From Diphasiastrum complanatum (lineage: Eukaryota > Streptophyta > Lycopodiopsida > Lycopodiales > Lycopodiaceae): a stretch of 64,000 nucleotides of DNA. Each line of letters starts with the position of its first letter. Position 1 is the stretch's first letter. A program made the position numbers and the translations under genes. The notes beneath the pieces are model-generated. The model made no database searches. It was not told the DNA's origin and saw nothing but the letters and a program-made list of their open reading frames with translations. The DNA lies in contig CM055102.1 of NCBI GenBank assembly GCA_029204225.1, positions 27,566,922 to 27,630,921 on the forward strand. The letters run 5' to 3'. Below are positions 61,092-64,000 of this stretch, piece after piece.

Positions 61092-62231
61092 GTATCTTTT
61101 TTTGAACTGATTGTCTTAGCTTATTGCCATCTTATTAAGTCTTCATTTGATGGTGTTGTTGCTTTTTGAAAGTGTTCTAACCGTGAGGTGTACCTTATGT
61201 GAATTGGTGGATACTAGACAGACATAATGGAAGAACGTATGAGTTGTAAACATATCATATTACCATAATGATCTCTACTAATGCTTACACTAAGCTGCCA
61301 CATTATAGACATGAAAAATGATCCAGATACCTGTGGTATGCCACCACAAAGTAGATTTAGTAGAATCACTACAAGCACCATGTATTCTAAAAGAAAAGCT
61401 TGCAAATGTTAATTTCAATTGAATGAAGACTACGGATTCAGGCCTAATGTGTGGAACCTCTTGACTATGGAAAGAAAGAAAACTAGATTGGCTACCATAT
61501 TAGAAAAAGTTTATTTTCATGCAACCAATTGAAAGATAGGTTCATAGATCAAAACTGTTTCTATGAAGGAAGACTTGTATGATTCAATAGCACCATATTG
61601 TGTAGTCTTTTTTAGTTGTACATCAAGGCATTAATGACAAAGGATGGACCTACTAATGATCTAGCACACACAGTGATGCACTGACGAATCATTTTTACTT
61701 TGGCAATTGGTTGAGGGAGAGCTTAACTATGAGTACATTGATATTTATTTGACAGATGGATTATCATATGCCAATTCACTTTTTGCTTCAGCATTTTATA
61801 TAGAGGGTTAACATATACCAATTCAAAATTATATAGAGGGTTAACATATGCCAATTCACTTTTTACTTCGAACGTTTTATAAAGAGGATATATCGTTGAA
61901 TCTCACACTTTCAGTTCTTGATCATTACACGCTTTTTCTTGTTTACTAATCATTTCCCTTTGCTTACTTGCTATATTTGCTCAACGCTTCAAGTGAGTGA
62001 ACTCTTCTTTAGTGTTAAATTCAATTCTTCTTTCGAAAACACCATGGGGTGAGAGCGATTCTTGGTTTGCTATATGTGATCAAAAGTAGATCAGCAATAT
62101 CATATTGGTTGATGTGAGCTCAAAATATAGTTGAGTGGACTTTTGGGTCTTATCTCTACAAGTGCTGTATAACTAGAGGAGGTTCCCATTTGCAATCACT
62201 TGGAATATGTTGCTCTTCTGCGATCTAAGAG
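61092..62231 (+). other. intron 4, left part, no feature recognised
   Basis: Starts at donor GTATCT. A short repeated block (about 61790-61870, GAGGGTTAACATATRCCAATTC twice) is present. The next exon of the Rossmann-fold gene was looked for and not found. Confidence 0.5.
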
Positions 62232-62271
62232 TACACACACACACACCCATGCATGTGTGGCAATAGCAAGA

Positions 62272-62438
62272 ATTGTTCTAATGGTATGCATTTTGGTTAC
62301 AAAAGTCTCATCATAGTCAATACCTTTTCTTTGCACGTACCCCTTAGCGACCAATCTTGCCTGGAACTTGGCCACCTCACCATTGAAATTTTATATGATT
62401 TGGTACCCCCATTTGGAACCAGCCCAACAATTCGTAAG
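62272..62438 (-). pseudogene. copia reverse transcriptase scrap
   Basis: Minus strand: [20 protein letters not shown] and [19 protein letters not shown], the conserved start of the copia RT, with one stop upstream. Only about 165 bp remain. Confidence 0.8.
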
Positions 62439-62524
62439 AAGGGAACCTCTAAAAGAATAGCAAACTTACATTATTATACATGGGTGTATTTATTAACACA
62501 TGTGGCATGTGGCACTGTTCAAAT

Positions 62525-62528
<4 letters not shown>

Positions 62529-62613
<85 letters not shown>
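62529..62613. repeat. (CT)n microsatellite, 85 bp
   Basis: Perfect CT tract followed by a GC-rich block (CCGCACGCCCCCGCGCGC) that recurs after the second tract at 62892-62950. Confidence 0.95.
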
Positions 62614-62615
<2 letters not shown>

Positions 62616-62762
62616 GCCGCACGCCCCCGCGCGCACACAGACACACCATCGGCCGCCCGTCATCGACGGGCACACTTCGCTATATATATTAAAAGACTAG
62701 TGTTCCCGGGCTGCTCCCCTCTTTTTTTACTATTTTCCTTCATCTTTTTTTTCGATCAGCGG

Positions 62763-62776
62763 TTTAGGGTTTAGGG
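62763..62776 (+). repeat. short telomere-like TTTAGGG pair
   Basis: Two tandem TTTAGGG units followed by TAACCTAACCC and several CCTAACC/ACCCTGCCC words. Plant telomeric motif, but only two perfect units. Confidence 0.6.
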
Positions 62777-62889
62777 TAACCTAACCCAAGGGCAACCTAA
62801 CCCTGCCCAGAAAAAAACTCCCCATTTTTCAAATTTTTAACCCTCCCGCCCAAAACCCTACCCTGCCCACCCGCAGACTTGCGGGCTCA

Positions 62890-62891
<2 letters not shown>

Positions 62892-62950
<59 letters not shown>
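62892..62950. repeat. (CT)n microsatellite, 59 bp
   Basis: Preceded by a small hairpin (CCCGCAGACTTGCGGG) and CTCACAT, the same word that follows the second Helitron-like hairpin. Confidence 0.95.
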
Positions 62951-62953
<3 letters not shown>

Positions 62954-63018
62954 GCACGCCCCCGCGCGCACATAGACACACCATTGGCCGCCTGTCATCG
63001 ACGGGCTCACATCGCTAG

Positions 63019-63183
63019 TGTACGACTAGCAAGATAGTATCATCCTTTTGAGACTCTAGTAAGTCCATTGTTGACGCTACTATCTCTTCAAGACCTAATT
63101 ACACTGCACTCCTTGATATCATAAGACCAGAAATGTGTAGCCCTCGTAATTAGGGAGATGTGTAGCCTTGAAGATCACGGAGA
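63019..63183. other. no feature recognised
   Basis: Short unassigned stretch between the Helitron-like end and the palindrome. Confidence 0.4.
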
Positions 63184-63242
63184 TTTGGGGGCCCAATGAA
63201 AGAGAAAAAAATGGGGGCCCAATATTTCATTGGGCCCCCAAA
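63184..63242. repeat. GC-rich inverted repeat, 18-bp perfect arms
   Basis: TTTGGGGGCCCAATGAAA (63184-63201) and its exact complement TTTCATTGGGCCCCCAAA (63225-63242). A third half-copy, ATGGGGGCCCAAT (63211-63223), lies in the loop, so two alternative hairpins can form. Confidence 0.9.
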
Positions 63243-63482
63243 ATGAAAAAAAAACAAAAGAAAAGGTGGGAGGGGGCATGGGGGGCCCTCCCCTTGTACC
63301 CCCTGTACCCCCTGCTCCCCCCTTCCCCTGTCCTTTTCTCGCTCCCTCCCCCATACATGCTCCCTCCCTTCTCTCTCTCCCACCCCCCGGGCCGCTAGCC
63401 TGATTGGGGGCGCCATGGCACACACAACCCTTTCTAGGGGGGGGGGGGGGGTTTCCCAGGCAGCTCACACGTGACACTATAA
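63243..63482. other. C-rich low-complexity stretch and G run
   Basis: Plus strand mostly C and T (CCCCTTGTACCCCCTGTACC), then a G run (about 63438-63451). No coding content. Confidence 0.6.
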
Positions 63483-64000
63483 TCTATATATATTAAAATA
63501 TACCAAAGCATCATTTTTCTTCTTAAGAAAATGTTTCATTTTGATTTTTTTGTCAATTGTATATGAATCTGGTTCTATCTATGTTTTCCAAAATCCACAT
63601 CAAGCTTCAAAAAAAATCTTTTTAAACCCAACTGCATCAAAACTTTTTTATTACTTTCACAAGGAACCTAGCTGTAAATAGTAAAGTTTCAATGAGAAAT
63701 GTTACCAAAACCCAAGACTTCTAAATGATGCCATGTATCAACTTCACAATAGATGCTAAATAGTTCTTAAGAAAATGAACAACCACTCCAACTTTGTATT
63801 TCATCAAACTTGTTTAAAAGCATCCTTATTGAAGTAGTCCATGACTAAACGATAATAAGTACAAACGAAGTTAAAAAATATTCAACTTCCTCATTATTGG
63901 ACTTTAAAAATGATTTTATGCAAAGCTTCTTACTTCTAAAGCTTGCAACAGTATATGTGAGTTTATGTGCTGCAATTGAATCTAACGTGAAAGATCAAGG
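63483..64000 (+). other. AT-rich right edge; possible Helitron 5' end
   Basis: TCTATATATATTAAAAT at 63483 after AA resembles the TCTATA... start of many plant Helitrons and the TATATATATTAAAAG at 62684. The element body, if real, runs out of the window. No ORF seen. Confidence 0.3.

Larger units (their letters stand above)
62614..63018 (+). mobile_element. Helitron-like repeat ends, non-autonomous
   Basis: Two copies (62614-62680, 62951-63018) of a GC-rich block end in a hairpin, GCCCGTC-ATC-GACGGGC or GCCTGTC-ATC-GACGGGC, then ACACTTCGCTAT or TCACATCGCTAG. A hairpin about 8 bases before CTRR is the Helitron 3' end signature; the second copy ends in CTAG followed by T. Between them TATATATATTAAAAG (62684) resembles a Helitron 5' end lacking its initial TC. 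No RepHel protein is present. Identification is from end structure only. Confidence 0.4.

Overview
This window reads as nuclear DNA from a land plant with a large, transposon-rich genome. The evidence is abundant Ty1/copia and Ty3/gypsy elements primed by initiator-Met tRNA (primer sites matching TGGTATCAGAGC), a hAT transposase fragment, LINE remnants, long AG/CT and AT microsatellites, and one intron-rich plant gene whose third intron is about 13.4 kb. LINE style, intron size and microsatellite load would suit a fern or another large-genome non-flowering plant, but that placement is inference and no marker here settles it. There is nothing bacterial: no operons, Shine-Dalgarno sites or CRISPR.

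Layout. 1-10079: one minus-strand copia element running off the left edge, split by a nested 5.99 kb non-coding LTR element (518-6508, 5-bp target duplication GACAT) and carrying an internal inversion (about 8190-9605). 10080-18400: sparse DNA with one uncharacterised 411-codon gene on the minus strand (13498-14733), microsatellites and one probable LTR. 18400-25170: three minus-strand copia pieces joined end to end (E, D, C), one with an inverted RNase H segment holding a 109-bp CT tract, another with an 87-bp tRNA-like (SINE-like) insertion flanked by a 14-bp duplication. 25176-32842: a gypsy family arranged internal-LTR-internal-LTR-internal. 32843-35739: copia element H (minus). 36363-42654: a second copy of the nested element's LTR and leader, followed by a C-rich, G-poor region and a decayed gypsy-type gag. 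42655-45186: a 5'-truncated copia element K with its 3' LTR.

From 46587 to 61091 four phase-compatible exons encode the front half of a plastid-type NAD(P)-binding Rossmann-fold protein. Intron 3 (47623-60997) holds a hAT fragment, LINE fragments, a complete copia element L (51706-57065, duplication CTAAC), an antisense 18S rRNA fragment, and a tandem pair of LINE 3' segments each ending in a TA tract. The remaining exons presumably lie beyond the right edge. The last 2 kb hold a copia scrap, two CT tracts linked to repeated hairpin ends that look Helitron-like, and a strong GC palindrome.

No transposon here keeps a fully open coding frame. Many nonsense changes are of the C-to-T type (CAG, CGA or CAA becoming stops), as expected from decay of methylated DNA. 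The only plausible functional host genes are the Rossmann-fold gene and perhaps the 13498-14733 ORF. I found no clear new functional system. The most notable items are the non-coding LTR element with TG...TA ends and its two-copy comparison, the copia inversions, the C-rich leader, and the giant intron.
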